Origin: Betaproteobacteria bacterium
Lineage (GTDB): Bacteria > Pseudomonadota > Gammaproteobacteria > Burkholderiales > SG8-39
Assembly (NCBI GenBank): GCA_004298295.1
Contig: SCUH01000014.1
Coordinates: 1 to 8,408 of the forward strand
Reading direction: 5' to 3'
DNA length: 8,408 nt
Shown here: one piece after another, positions 1-6,669 of the stretch
Layout: each line of letters opens with the position of its first letter
Position numbering within the stretch: position 1 is the first letter of the stretch
Made by a program: the position numbers and the translations under genes
Notes under the pieces: generated by a model
Databases searched by the model: none
What the model saw: only the letters and a program-made list of their open reading frames with translations
Told to the model about the DNA's origin: nothing

Positions 1-45
1 ACCGTCAACCAGCAACAGCGTCTTTTCAGGATCGGTCCCGGACAC
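1..45 (-). CDS. polA: DNA polymerase I, N-terminus only (partial)
   Basis: Read on the minus strand from a GTG at 45-43, the 15 visible codons give MSGTDPEKTLLLVDG. The LLLVDG ending matches the start of the 5'-3' exonuclease domain of bacterial DNA polymerase I, where the aspartate of VDG (residue 14 here) is one of the metal-binding acidic residues. The rest of the gene lies beyond the left edge. The start codon is uncertain: the frame stays open upstream and a TTG lies three codons earlier (54-52), but no Shine-Dalgarno-like purine stretch precedes either. The gene is divergent from the LOG-family gene, with one base between the two predicted starts. The call rests on a short match, but the motif, its position at the N-terminus and a chromosomal context of the kind seen around polA in betaproteobacteria agree. 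Confidence 0.78.
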   Translation of the reverse strand, partial: MSGTDPEKTLLLVDG

Positions 46-46
46 G

Positions 47-763
47 ATGCGCAAGGAGAAATTGCAGCGGCCCGCCAGCCACGCGCATGAGATCAGCGCG
101 CGCGAGGCCTGGCGCATGTTTGGCATTATGGCAGAGTTCGTCGAGGCGACCGAACGCCTCGCCGACATCCGTCCCGCGGTGTCGATGTTCGGCAGCTCGC
201 GCGCCGCGCCCGATTCGCCCTGCTACCGGCTCGCGGAACAGACTTCGCGCCTGCTCTCGGATGCCGGCTTCGCCGTGATTTCGGGCGGCGGCCCGGGTGT
301 GATGGAGGCCGCCAGCAAGGGCGCGTTCTTCGGCAATTCGCCGGCGGTCGGCCTCAACGTCGAGCTGCCGCACGACCAGCAGGCCAACGCCTACCAGGAC
401 ATCAGCCTGCGCTTCCGGCATTTCTTCGCGCGCAAGGTGATGTTCGTCAAGTTCGCCACCGCCTACGTCGTGCTGCCCGGAGGCTTCGGCACGCTGGACG
501 AACTGTTCGAGGCGCTCACGCTGGTGCAGACCAGGAAAACGCGGCAGATGCCGCTGATCCTGATGCACGAGCCCTACTGGCGCGGCCTGCTGGGGTGGTT
601 TCGCGAGCACCTGGTGGCCGAGGGCATGATCGACCCGGTCGATCTGGGCCTGCTGCAGGTGATCGACGAGCCGCAGGGCGTGGTCGATGCGATCTTTGCG
701 TTCTACGAGAAACGCGGTTTCGAGCCCTCGCCGGACGAGCGCGAGAGTCTGCTGAACCTGTAG
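47..763 (+). CDS. LOG family protein (TIGR00730-type, Rossmann fold nucleotide hydrolase)
   Basis: This is a 238-residue cytosolic protein of the LOG family, often mislabelled as lysine decarboxylase. Characterised members hydrolyse cytokinin riboside 5'-monophosphates or other nucleoside monophosphates, such as AMP, to base and ribose 5-phosphate. Both family signatures are present: a glycine-rich loop GGGPGVMEA at residues 80-88, and PGGFGTLDE at 144-152, whose last glutamate together with R129 of FFARK fits the conserved catalytic Arg/Glu pair. Length fits the longer proteobacterial members. The ATG at 47 is used because similarity to relatives as I remember them already begins around residues 19-28 (AREAWRMFGI). 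However, no ribosome site is well placed before it, whereas GAGG at 104-107 sits 8 bases before an in-frame ATG at 116, which would give 215 residues. The frame is also open to the left edge. It is the first gene of the plus-strand run and lies 10 bases before the next. Physiological substrate is not known. Confidence 0.92.
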   Translation: MRKEKLQRPASHAHEISAREAWRMFGIMAEFVEATERLADIRPAVSMFGSSRAAPDSPCYRLAEQTSRLLSDAGFAVISGGGPGVMEAASKGAFFGNSPAVGLNVELPHDQQANAYQDISLRFRHFFARKVMFVKFATAYVVLPGGFGTLDELFEALTLVQTRKTRQMPLILMHEPYWRGLLGWFREHLVAEGMIDPVDLGLLQVIDEPQGVVDAIFAFYEKRGFEPSPDERESLLNL

Positions 764-773
764 AATTGCTGCC

Positions 774-1109
774 ATGCGCAAGTCCTTCGCCCTGTTGCTC
801 GCCGCAACGGCCTGCGCCGCCCTGGCGCAGACGCCGCCAAAGCTCGAGCCGCTGCCCGAAGTGCCGCCACCGCCGCCGGGCGTGCGCGATGCCGCAGCGG
901 ACGATCCGCGCGTTTTGATCCGCCCGGAGGAGGGCGACCGGGTCGAGGAGTACCGCGAAGGCGGGCGCGTGGTGATGCTCAGGGTGACGCCGCGCAATGG
1001 CCCGCCCTATTACCTGGTCGATACCACCGGCAGCGGCAACTGGATGCGCCGCGATTCGCTCGACGATGGCGTGCGCGTGCCGATGTGGACGATCAAGACG
1101 TTCGATTGA
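774..1109 (+). CDS. DUF2782 domain protein, predicted exported
   Basis: The product is a 111-residue protein of unknown function. Residues 1-18 form a classic signal peptide: MRK, a hydrophobic run of Ala and Leu, then ALA before Q19, a good signal peptidase I site. The cysteine at 14 lacks a convincing lipobox. A proline-rich stretch (about 20-36) follows, and the rest (about 45-111) matches DUF2782, with its VEEYREGGR strand, the PPYYLVDTTG turn, and the RRDSLDDGVRVPMW ending. It is therefore probably periplasmic and compact, mostly beta strand. The gene begins 10 bases after the LOG gene and ends one base before the thrB start; a DUF2782 gene directly before thrB is, from memory, a common arrangement in betaproteobacteria. 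No catalytic residues can be named and no link to threonine synthesis is established. Confidence 0.88.
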   Translation: MRKSFALLLAATACAALAQTPPKLEPLPEVPPPPPGVRDAAADDPRVLIRPEEGDRVEEYREGGRVVMLRVTPRNGPPYYLVDTTGSGNWMRRDSLDDGVRVPMWTIKTFD

Positions 1110-1110
1110 C

Positions 1111-2064
1111 TTGTCGGTCTACACGCCGGTCTCGGAAGGCCAGCTCGCAGCCTGGTTGAAGGGCTATTCGGTCGGTGCGCCCTGCGCGATCGAGCCGGTG
1201 GCGGCCGGGATTGAAAATACCAACTATTTCGTCACCACGAGCCAGGGCCGCTACGTTCTGACCCTGTTCGAGCGGCTGCCCGCCGCGGAACTGCCGTTCT
1301 ATCTCGGGTTGATGGCGCACCTGGCGCGGCATGGCATTCCGTGCCCGGCGCCGATCGCCGATCTCGGTGACCGTTTTCTTTCCGAGCTGAACGGCAAGCC
1401 CGCAGCGCTGGTGACGCGCCTGCCGGGCGTGTCGCTCGAGCGTCCGGGCGCGCACGAGTGCGCGGAGCTGGGCGGGCTGCTGGCGCGCATGCACCTCGCC
1501 GGGCAATCCTACCGCGGCTACCTGGAGAATCCGCGCGGCCCGAAGTGGTGGCGCGTCGCCGCGCGAGAAGTGCGACCCTTCCTCGATGTCGCCCGCCAGC
1601 GCCTGCTGGACGAGGAACTGCAGCTGCAGGCCCGGCACCGCTTCGCAGAGCTGCCGCGCGGGCCGGTGCACGCCGATCTGTTCCGCGACAACGCGTTGTT
1701 CGAAAACGGCCGCATCTCCGGCGTGATCGACTTCTATTTTGCCGGTGTCGACTGCCTGCTGTTCGACGTTGCCGTGTGCGTCAACGACTGGTGTCTGGTC
1801 GAACCGGCGAGCGACCGGCGCCTGGACGAAACGCTGACGCGGGCGCTGCTCGGTGCCTACGCGGCATTGCGGCCAATCGGGGCGCCGGAGCGCGCGGCCT
1901 GGCCCGTGATGCTGCGGGCGGCGGCCTTGCGCTTCTGGCTCTCGCGCCTGCGGGATTTCCACCGGCCGCGCGCCGGGGCGCTGGTGCGGGTGCACGACCC
2001 GGAGCACTTCTGCGAGGTGCTGCGCTTGCGCGCCGGCGCCGGGGCGGCGCCGTGGCCCGGGTGA
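1111..2064 (+). CDS. thrB: homoserine kinase (aminoglycoside phosphotransferase-fold type)
   Basis: The enzyme phosphorylates L-homoserine with ATP to O-phosphohomoserine, the substrate of threonine synthase, in the cytosol. It belongs to the APH/choline kinase-fold ThrB class, not the GHMP class of E. coli. The N-terminal lobe carries AAGIENTNYFVTT and YVLTLFERL. The catalytic loop HADLFRDN supplies H187, the presumed catalytic base D189 and N194, and the following IDFYF supplies the metal-binding D207. I place the start at TTG 1111 because the resulting N-terminus (MSVYTPVS) fits the family and the length becomes 317 residues, the usual size. The only upstream start in frame, ATG 997, lies inside the DUF2782 gene and would add 38 non-family residues. 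No clear Shine-Dalgarno sequence precedes the TTG, so translation is probably coupled to termination of the DUF2782 gene, whose TGA is at 1107-1109. Confidence 0.94.
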   Translation: MSVYTPVSEGQLAAWLKGYSVGAPCAIEPVAAGIENTNYFVTTSQGRYVLTLFERLPAAELPFYLGLMAHLARHGIPCPAPIADLGDRFLSELNGKPAALVTRLPGVSLERPGAHECAELGGLLARMHLAGQSYRGYLENPRGPKWWRVAAREVRPFLDVARQRLLDEELQLQARHRFAELPRGPVHADLFRDNALFENGRISGVIDFYFAGVDCLLFDVAVCVNDWCLVEPASDRRLDETLTRALLGAYAALRPIGAPERAAWPVMLRAAALRFWLSRLRDFHRPRAGALVRVHDPEHFCEVLRLRAGAGAAPWPG

Positions 2065-2071
2065 AGCGCGC

Positions 2072-2845
2072 ATGAACACGCGCATCGTATCCGTGGCCCG
2101 CGGCGCACGCTGGCTGCTGGAGGGCTGGCGGCTGTTCCGCGTTGCGCCGGCGGGCTGGCTCACGCTCGTGTTTGTCTACTGGATGGCGATGACCGCGATC
2201 AGTCTGGTGCCGTGGATCGGCGTCATCGCGGCGATGGTGCTGATCCCGGGTTTTTCGGTCGGTTTCATGGCGGCGAGCCGCAGTTGCGAACAGGGCCGGG
2301 CGCCCGATTTGCGCATCCTGTTCGAGGGTTTCCGCACGCGCGTGGCGGTGCAGCTCGGCCTCGGTGCGATGTACGTGGGCTCGCTCGCGCTGCTGCTCGC
2401 GGCGACCGCGCTGGCCGACGAGGGCGCGCTGGCGCGCTGGATGCTCGAGGGGGTCCGGCCGGGCGATGAAGTCCTGCAGTCCGACGGCTTTCTCGCCGCG
2501 CTTGCCATCGCCGCAGGGCTGTATGTCCCGGTGATGATGCTGTTCTGGTTTGCGCCCCTGCTCGCCGCCTGGCACGCGATGGCCGCCGGCCAGGCGCTGT
2601 TCTACAGCTTCTTCGCCTGTCTCATGAACTGGCGCGCCTTCCTCGGCTACGGCGCGGCGGCGGCGGTGGTGACGCTGGTGATTCCGTTCCTCGCGCTGAG
2701 CGCGCTGCTGCTCGTCTCCGGCGGGCAGCTCAAGATTGCGGCCATGACGCTGGTGTTTCCGCTCCTGCTCATCCTGCTGCCGACGCTCTTCGCCAGCTTC
2801 TACGCCAGCTACCGCGACGTCTTCGGCGCGCAGGAAGGCGGCTGA
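2072..2845 (+). CDS. BPSS1780-type integral membrane protein
   Basis: The gene encodes a 257-residue inner-membrane protein of unknown function. Hydrophobic segments lie roughly at residues 28-50, 51-68, 94-114, 142-172, 190-218 and 221-244, giving about six membrane spans. The first 25 residues are basic and contain RGARWLLEGWRLFRVAP, typical of the BPSS1780 family (named after a Burkholderia locus) as I remember it. A soluble loop containing RSCEQGRAPDLRILFEGF (about 70-88) falls between spans two and three; this motif is also characteristic of the family. No transporter or enzymatic signature is visible. It begins 7 bases after thrB; the sequence ggtga at 2060-2064 overlaps the thrB stop and may serve as a weak ribosome site. 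The position between thrB and the flavoprotein suggests co-transcription, not a known joint function. Confidence 0.85.
   Translation: MNTRIVSVARGARWLLEGWRLFRVAPAGWLTLVFVYWMAMTAISLVPWIGVIAAMVLIPGFSVGFMAASRSCEQGRAPDLRILFEGFRTRVAVQLGLGAMYVGSLALLLAATALADEGALARWMLEGVRPGDEVLQSDGFLAALAIAAGLYVPVMMLFWFAPLLAAWHAMAAGQALFYSFFACLMNWRAFLGYGAAAAVVTLVIPFLALSALLLVSGGQLKIAAMTLVFPLLLILLPTLFASFYASYRDVFGAQEGG
2832..2838 (+). promoter_or_regulatory. probable ribosome binding site of the flavoprotein gene
   Basis: The sequence aggaagg lies inside the last codons of the membrane-protein gene, 12 bases before the ATG at 2851. It is the best purine-rich stretch before any internal start in this gene run, although the spacing is slightly long. 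It supports the choice of ATG 2851 and coupled translation. Confidence 0.4.
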
Positions 2846-2850
2846 CGCGC

Positions 2851-5800
2851 ATGTCGCCAGCGGTGCCCGGCCGGGTTCGCGAGATCCCGTACAACTACAC
2901 CTCGTTCTCCGACCGCGAGATCGTGCTGCGTCTGCTGGGGGCGCCGGCCTGGGAGCTGATCAGCGAGCTGCGCGCCGAGCGGCGCACCGGACGCTCGGCG
3001 CGCATGCTCTACGAAGTCCTCGGCGAGATCTGGGCCGTCCTGAGGAACCCGTACCTCGAGGACGACCTCGTCGAGCGTCCGAAGCGCCGCGCGCAGCTGC
3101 TGGCTTCGCTGCGCGGTCGGCTCGCCGAGATCGAAGCGCGCCGCGGCGACAGCCCTCGCGTCGCGCAGTTGCTCGAGGCCGCGCACGGCGCGACGCAGCG
3201 CTTCGGCAATTGGCTGGCGGAGCTCGGCGCGCTGCGGCGGCGCGCGACGCGCCGCTTGGCGCGCGTCACGCACCGCGACAACGTTGGTTTCGATGGTTTC
3301 GCGCGCGTCTCGCATGTCACCGATGCCACCGACTGGCGCGTCGAGTACCCGTTCGTCGTGGTGACGCCCGACAGCGAGGAGCAGATGCTGGCCGTGGTGC
3401 GCGAGTTGATCGCGCTGGGGCTGAGCGTGGTGCCGCGCGGCGGCGGCACCGGCTACACCGGCGGCGCCATTCCCCTCACGCGCCGCTCGGCGGTCGTCAA
3501 CACCGAAAAGCTGGACGCGCTCGGCGCGGTGGAGTGGCTCGAGTTGCCCGGGGTGGGGCGCCCCGCGCCCACGATCCGCTGCGGCGCGGGCGTCGTGACG
3601 CGCCGCGTGATGGAGGCGGCGGAAGCCGCAGGCCTGGTATTCGCGGTTGACCCGACTTCGGCCGATGCCTCGTGCATCGGCGGTAACGTGGCGATGAATG
3701 CCGGGGGCAAGAAGGCCGTGCTGTGGGGCACCGCGATCGACAATCTGGTGTCCTGGCGCATGGTCACGCCCGACGCCGAATGGCTCGAGGTCGAGCGCCT
3801 CGGCCACAACCTCGGACGCATCCACGACGCCGACACGGTGCGCTTTCGGCTGCGGCGCTACGCCCCCGGCGCGCGCCGGCCGCGCGAAGAGCGCGTGATC
3901 GAGATTCCGGGCGCGGGCTTCCGCAAGGCCGGACTCGGCAAGGACGTCACCGACAAGTTCCTCGCCGGCCTGCCCGGCGTGCAGAAGGAAGGCACCGACG
4001 GTTTGATCACTTCGGCGCGCTTCCTGCTTCACCGCATGCCCGCGCACACGCGCACCGTGTGCCTCGAATTCTTCGGCAGCGCGCACGAGGCGGTTCCGGC
4101 CATCGTCGAGATCAAGCGCTTTTTCGAGCCGCGCGCCGGCGCCCAAGCGCAGGGCCGCGCCGCGCGCCGCGTGGTGCTCGCGGGGCTGGAGCACCTGGAT
4201 GAGCGCTACGTTAAGGCGGTGGGCTATGCCGCCAAGTCGCGCCACAGCCAGCGCCCCCGCATGGTGCTGATCGGCGACGTCGCGGGCGACGACGTGGACG
4301 CCGTGGCGAGCGCGGCTTCGGCCGTGGTGCGCATCGCCAATGGCCGCGGCGGCGAGGGCTTCATCGCCGTGTCGCCCGAGGCGCGCAAGCGCTTCTGGCT
4401 CGACCGCGCACGCACTGCCGCGATCGCGCGCCATACCAACGCCTTCAAGATCAACGAAGACGTCGTGATCCCGCTCGCGCGTCTTGCCGAGTACTCCGAC
4501 GGCATCGAGCGCATCAACATCGAGTGCTCGATCGCGAACAAGCTCGAACTGCTGGACGCGCTCGATGCGTATTTCAGCGCCGGGCTGCCGCTCTATCATG
4601 CGGACGCGCAGGTGCCGGCGGCGGACATGCTCGGCGAGCGCCCGCAGGCGGCGGGCGAGCTGATCGGCCGCGTGCGCGAGCGCTGGCAGGGGATCGCGGG
4701 CGAGCTCGATGCGCGCTTCGCGGCGCTGCAGTCCCGCGCCCTGCGGCTTTCCTGGAAGACCGAGGTGCGCGACGAGCTGCGGCAGATCTTCGCGGGCGCC
4801 GCCTTTCGCCACATCCTCGAGGGCGCCGAAGGCCTGCACCGGCGGGTGCTCAGGGGGCGCGTCTTCGTCGCGCTGCACATGCACGCCGGCGACGGCAACG
4901 TGCACACCAACATCCCGGTCAATTCGGACGACTACGCCATGCTGCAGCGTGCCAACGCAGCCGTGGTGCGCATCATGCGCCTGGCCAAGTCGCTCGGCGG
5001 CGTGGTCTCCGGCGAGCACGGCATCGGCATCACCAAGCTCGATTTTCTCGAGCCCGCCGAGCTCGAAGCGTTTCGCGCCTACAAAGCGCAGGTCGATCCC
5101 GAGGGGCGCTTCAACGCCGGGAAGCTCCTTGCCGGAGCGAATCTGGAGAACGCCTTCACGCCCAGTTTCTCGCTCATCGGCGCCGAGTCGCTGATCCTCG
5201 AGCAGACCGACCTCGGCCGCGTCGCCAACGCGGTCAAGGACTGCCTGCGCTGCGGCAAGTGCAAGCCGGTGTGCGCGACGCACGTGCCGCGCGCGAATCT
5301 CCTGTACTCGCCGCGCGACAAGATCCTCGCCGCATCGCTGCTGATCGAGGCCATCCTGTACGAGGAGCAGACGCGGCGCGGCGTGACGCTCGCCCACTAC
5401 GATGCGTTCAGCGAGGTCGCGGATCACTGCACCGTGTGCCACAAGTGCGCCGCGCCCTGTCCCGTCGATATCGATTTCGGCGACGTCTCGATCGCGATGC
5501 GCAACCTCCTGCGCCGCGCCGGCCGGCGCCGCTTCAATCCGGGCGCGCGCGCCGCGCTGCTGTTTCTCGGCGTGACCGACCCGCGCGCCGTCGCCGTGGT
5601 GCGCAAGCTGATCGTCGACTGGGGTTACCGGGCGCAGCGCGCGGCGCACGCGGTGGCGAAAGCGCTCGGCCTGGCACTTGCGCAGACCGCGCGTCCGCCT
5701 TCCAGCAGCGCGCGGCCGAGCCTGGCTGCGCAGGTGGTCCACTTCGTCAACAAACCGATGCCCGCAGGCCTGCCGAAGAAGTCGGCCCGAGGCCTGCTCG

Positions 5801-6648
5801 ACATCGAGGATCCGAAGATCGTGCCGATCATCCGCGATCCGGCCAAGGCGACCGAGGATGCGGAAGCCGTGTTCTATTTTCCGGGCTGCGGCTCGGAGCG
5901 CCTGTTCTCGCAGGTCGGCCTGGCGACGCAGGCGCTGCTCTACGAGGTCGGCGCCCAGTGCGTGCTGCCGCCGGGGTACCTGTGCTGCGGCTATCCGCAG
6001 ACCGCTGCCGGCGAAGCCGAGAAGGGCGAGCGCATCATCACCGCGAACCGCGTCCTGTTCCATCGCCTCGCCACCACGCTCAACTACCTCGACATCCGCA
6101 CCGTGGTGGTGTCCTGCGGCACCTGCATGGACCAGCTCGAGCATTACGAGTTCGGCAAGATCTTTCCCGGCTCGCGCCTCATCGACATCCACGAGTACCT
6201 GCTCGAGAAGGGCCTGCGGCTCGAAGGCGTCAAGGGTACGCGCTACCTCTACCACGATCCCTGCCACACGCCGATCAAGACGCAGAGCCCGCTGGCCGTG
6301 GTGAACGCGCTGATGGGCGGCGGCGTGGTGCTCGCCGAGCGCTGCTGCGGCGAGGCCGGCACGCTCGCCGTGGCGCGGCCCGACATTGCGACGCAGGTGC
6401 GCTTTCGCAAGGAGGAGGAACTGCGCCGGGTTGTCGGGGCCGAGCGACGCGCGGGACACGCCGGGGACTTCAAACTGCTCACCACCTGCCCCTCGTGCCT
6501 GCAAGGGCTGGCGCGGTTCTCAGATGACACCGGCGCCGAGGCCGATTATATTGTGGTGGCAATGGCGCGCGCCGTGCTCGGTGCGGACTGGCTGCCGCGT
6601 TTCGTCGAGCGGGCCAACCGCGGCGGCATCGAGCGCGTGCTGCTCTGA
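2851..6648 (+). CDS. DUF3683 FAD/Fe-S oxidoreductase (GlcD/Dld-like, fused 4Fe-4S and double CCG domains)
   Basis: This 1265-residue protein joins modules that in other systems are separate subunits (GlcD with GlcF, or LutA with partners). Residues about 8-120 form the DUF3683 region (REIPYNYTSFSDREIV). Residues about 165-400 form a vanillyl-alcohol-oxidase-type FAD domain, with PRGGGTGYTGG at 195-205 and DPTSADASCIGGN at 267-279. The FAD-oxidase C-terminal region carries HMHAGDGNVH (H678, H685) and SGEHGIG (E722), matching the two His and one Glu that hold the metal in D-2-hydroxyglutarate dehydrogenase-type enzymes. Two 4Fe-4S motifs follow: C798/801/804/808 and C860/863/866/870. Two CCG domains close it: C1013, C1045-C1046, C1089/C1092, and C1138, C1165-C1166, C1213/C1216. 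The likely role is oxidation of a D-2-hydroxyacid (lactate, glycolate or 2-hydroxyglutarate), passing electrons onward from the cytosolic face of the membrane. The overall order resembles E. coli YdiJ, but with the extra N-terminal region. The substrate is inferred only. No signal peptide or membrane span is visible. Confidence 0.93.
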   Translation: MSPAVPGRVREIPYNYTSFSDREIVLRLLGAPAWELISELRAERRTGRSARMLYEVLGEIWAVLRNPYLEDDLVERPKRRAQLLASLRGRLAEIEARRGDSPRVAQLLEAAHGATQRFGNWLAELGALRRRATRRLARVTHRDNVGFDGFARVSHVTDATDWRVEYPFVVVTPDSEEQMLAVVRELIALGLSVVPRGGGTGYTGGAIPLTRRSAVVNTEKLDALGAVEWLELPGVGRPAPTIRCGAGVVTRRVMEAAEAAGLVFAVDPTSADASCIGGNVAMNAGGKKAVLWGTAIDNLVSWRMVTPDAEWLEVERLGHNLGRIHDADTVRFRLRRYAPGARRPREERVIEIPGAGFRKAGLGKDVTDKFLAGLPGVQKEGTDGLITSARFLLHRMPAHTRTVCLEFFGSAHEAVPAIVEIKRFFEPRAGAQAQGRAARRVVLAGLEHLDERYVKAVGYAAKSRHSQRPRMVLIGDVAGDDVDAVASAASAVVRIANGRGGEGFIAVSPEARKRFWLDRARTAAIARHTNAFKINEDVVIPLARLAEYSDGIERINIECSIANKLELLDALDAYFSAGLPLYHADAQVPAADMLGERPQAAGELIGRVRERWQGIAGELDARFAALQSRALRLSWKTEVRDELRQIFAGAAFRHILEGAEGLHRRVLRGRVFVALHMHAGDGNVHTNIPVNSDDYAMLQRANAAVVRIMRLAKSLGGVVSGEHGIGITKLDFLEPAELEAFRAYKAQVDPEGRFNAGKLLAGANLENAFTPSFSLIGAESLILEQTDLGRVANAVKDCLRCGKCKPVCATHVPRANLLYSPRDKILAASLLIEAILYEEQTRRGVTLAHYDAFSEVADHCTVCHKCAAPCPVDIDFGDVSIAMRNLLRRAGRRRFNPGARAALLFLGVTDPRAVAVVRKLIVDWGYRAQRAAHAVAKALGLALAQTARPPSSSARPSLAAQVVHFVNKPMPAGLPKKSARGLLDIEDPKIVPIIRDPAKATEDAEAVFYFPGCGSERLFSQVGLATQALLYEVGAQCVLPPGYLCCGYPQTAAGEAEKGERIITANRVLFHRLATTLNYLDIRTVVVSCGTCMDQLEHYEFGKIFPGSRLIDIHEYLLEKGLRLEGVKGTRYLYHDPCHTPIKTQSPLAVVNALMGGGVVLAERCCGEAGTLAVARPDIATQVRFRKEEELRRVVGAERRAGHAGDFKLLTTCPSCLQGLARFSDDTGAEADYIVVAMARAVLGADWLPRFVERANRGGIERVLL

Positions 6649-6669
6649 TCGCGACCTACCGGATCTGAC

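Noticed and set aside
761..766. tagaat resembling a -10 promoter box just before the DUF2782 gene
   Set aside because: No -35-like element lies 16-18 bases upstream, and the sequence is partly the LOG stop codon, so chance similarity is likelier.
26..997. Minus-strand frame of 323 codons opposite the LOG and DUF2782 genes
   Set aside because: It has a low-complexity Ser/Gly/Arg-rich start and overlaps two recognised genes. It is not in the polA frame.
2809..6504. A 1231-codon open frame on the minus strand, opposite the flavoprotein gene
   Set aside because: Its length is striking, but it is antisense to a strongly recognised gene in high-GC DNA, where codon bias removes stops from the opposite frame. 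Its product is rich in Arg, Ala, His and Gln and shows no family motif.
4524..6527. A 667-codon plus-strand frame inside the flavoprotein gene
   Set aside because: It is a shifted frame of the same gene, with an Arg/Ala-rich product and no domain. The in-frame product there carries the cysteine motifs.
6649..6669. Possible terminator or promoter in the widest gap of the gene run
   Set aside because: The 21 bases contain no hairpin with a T-run and no recognisable -35/-10 pair.
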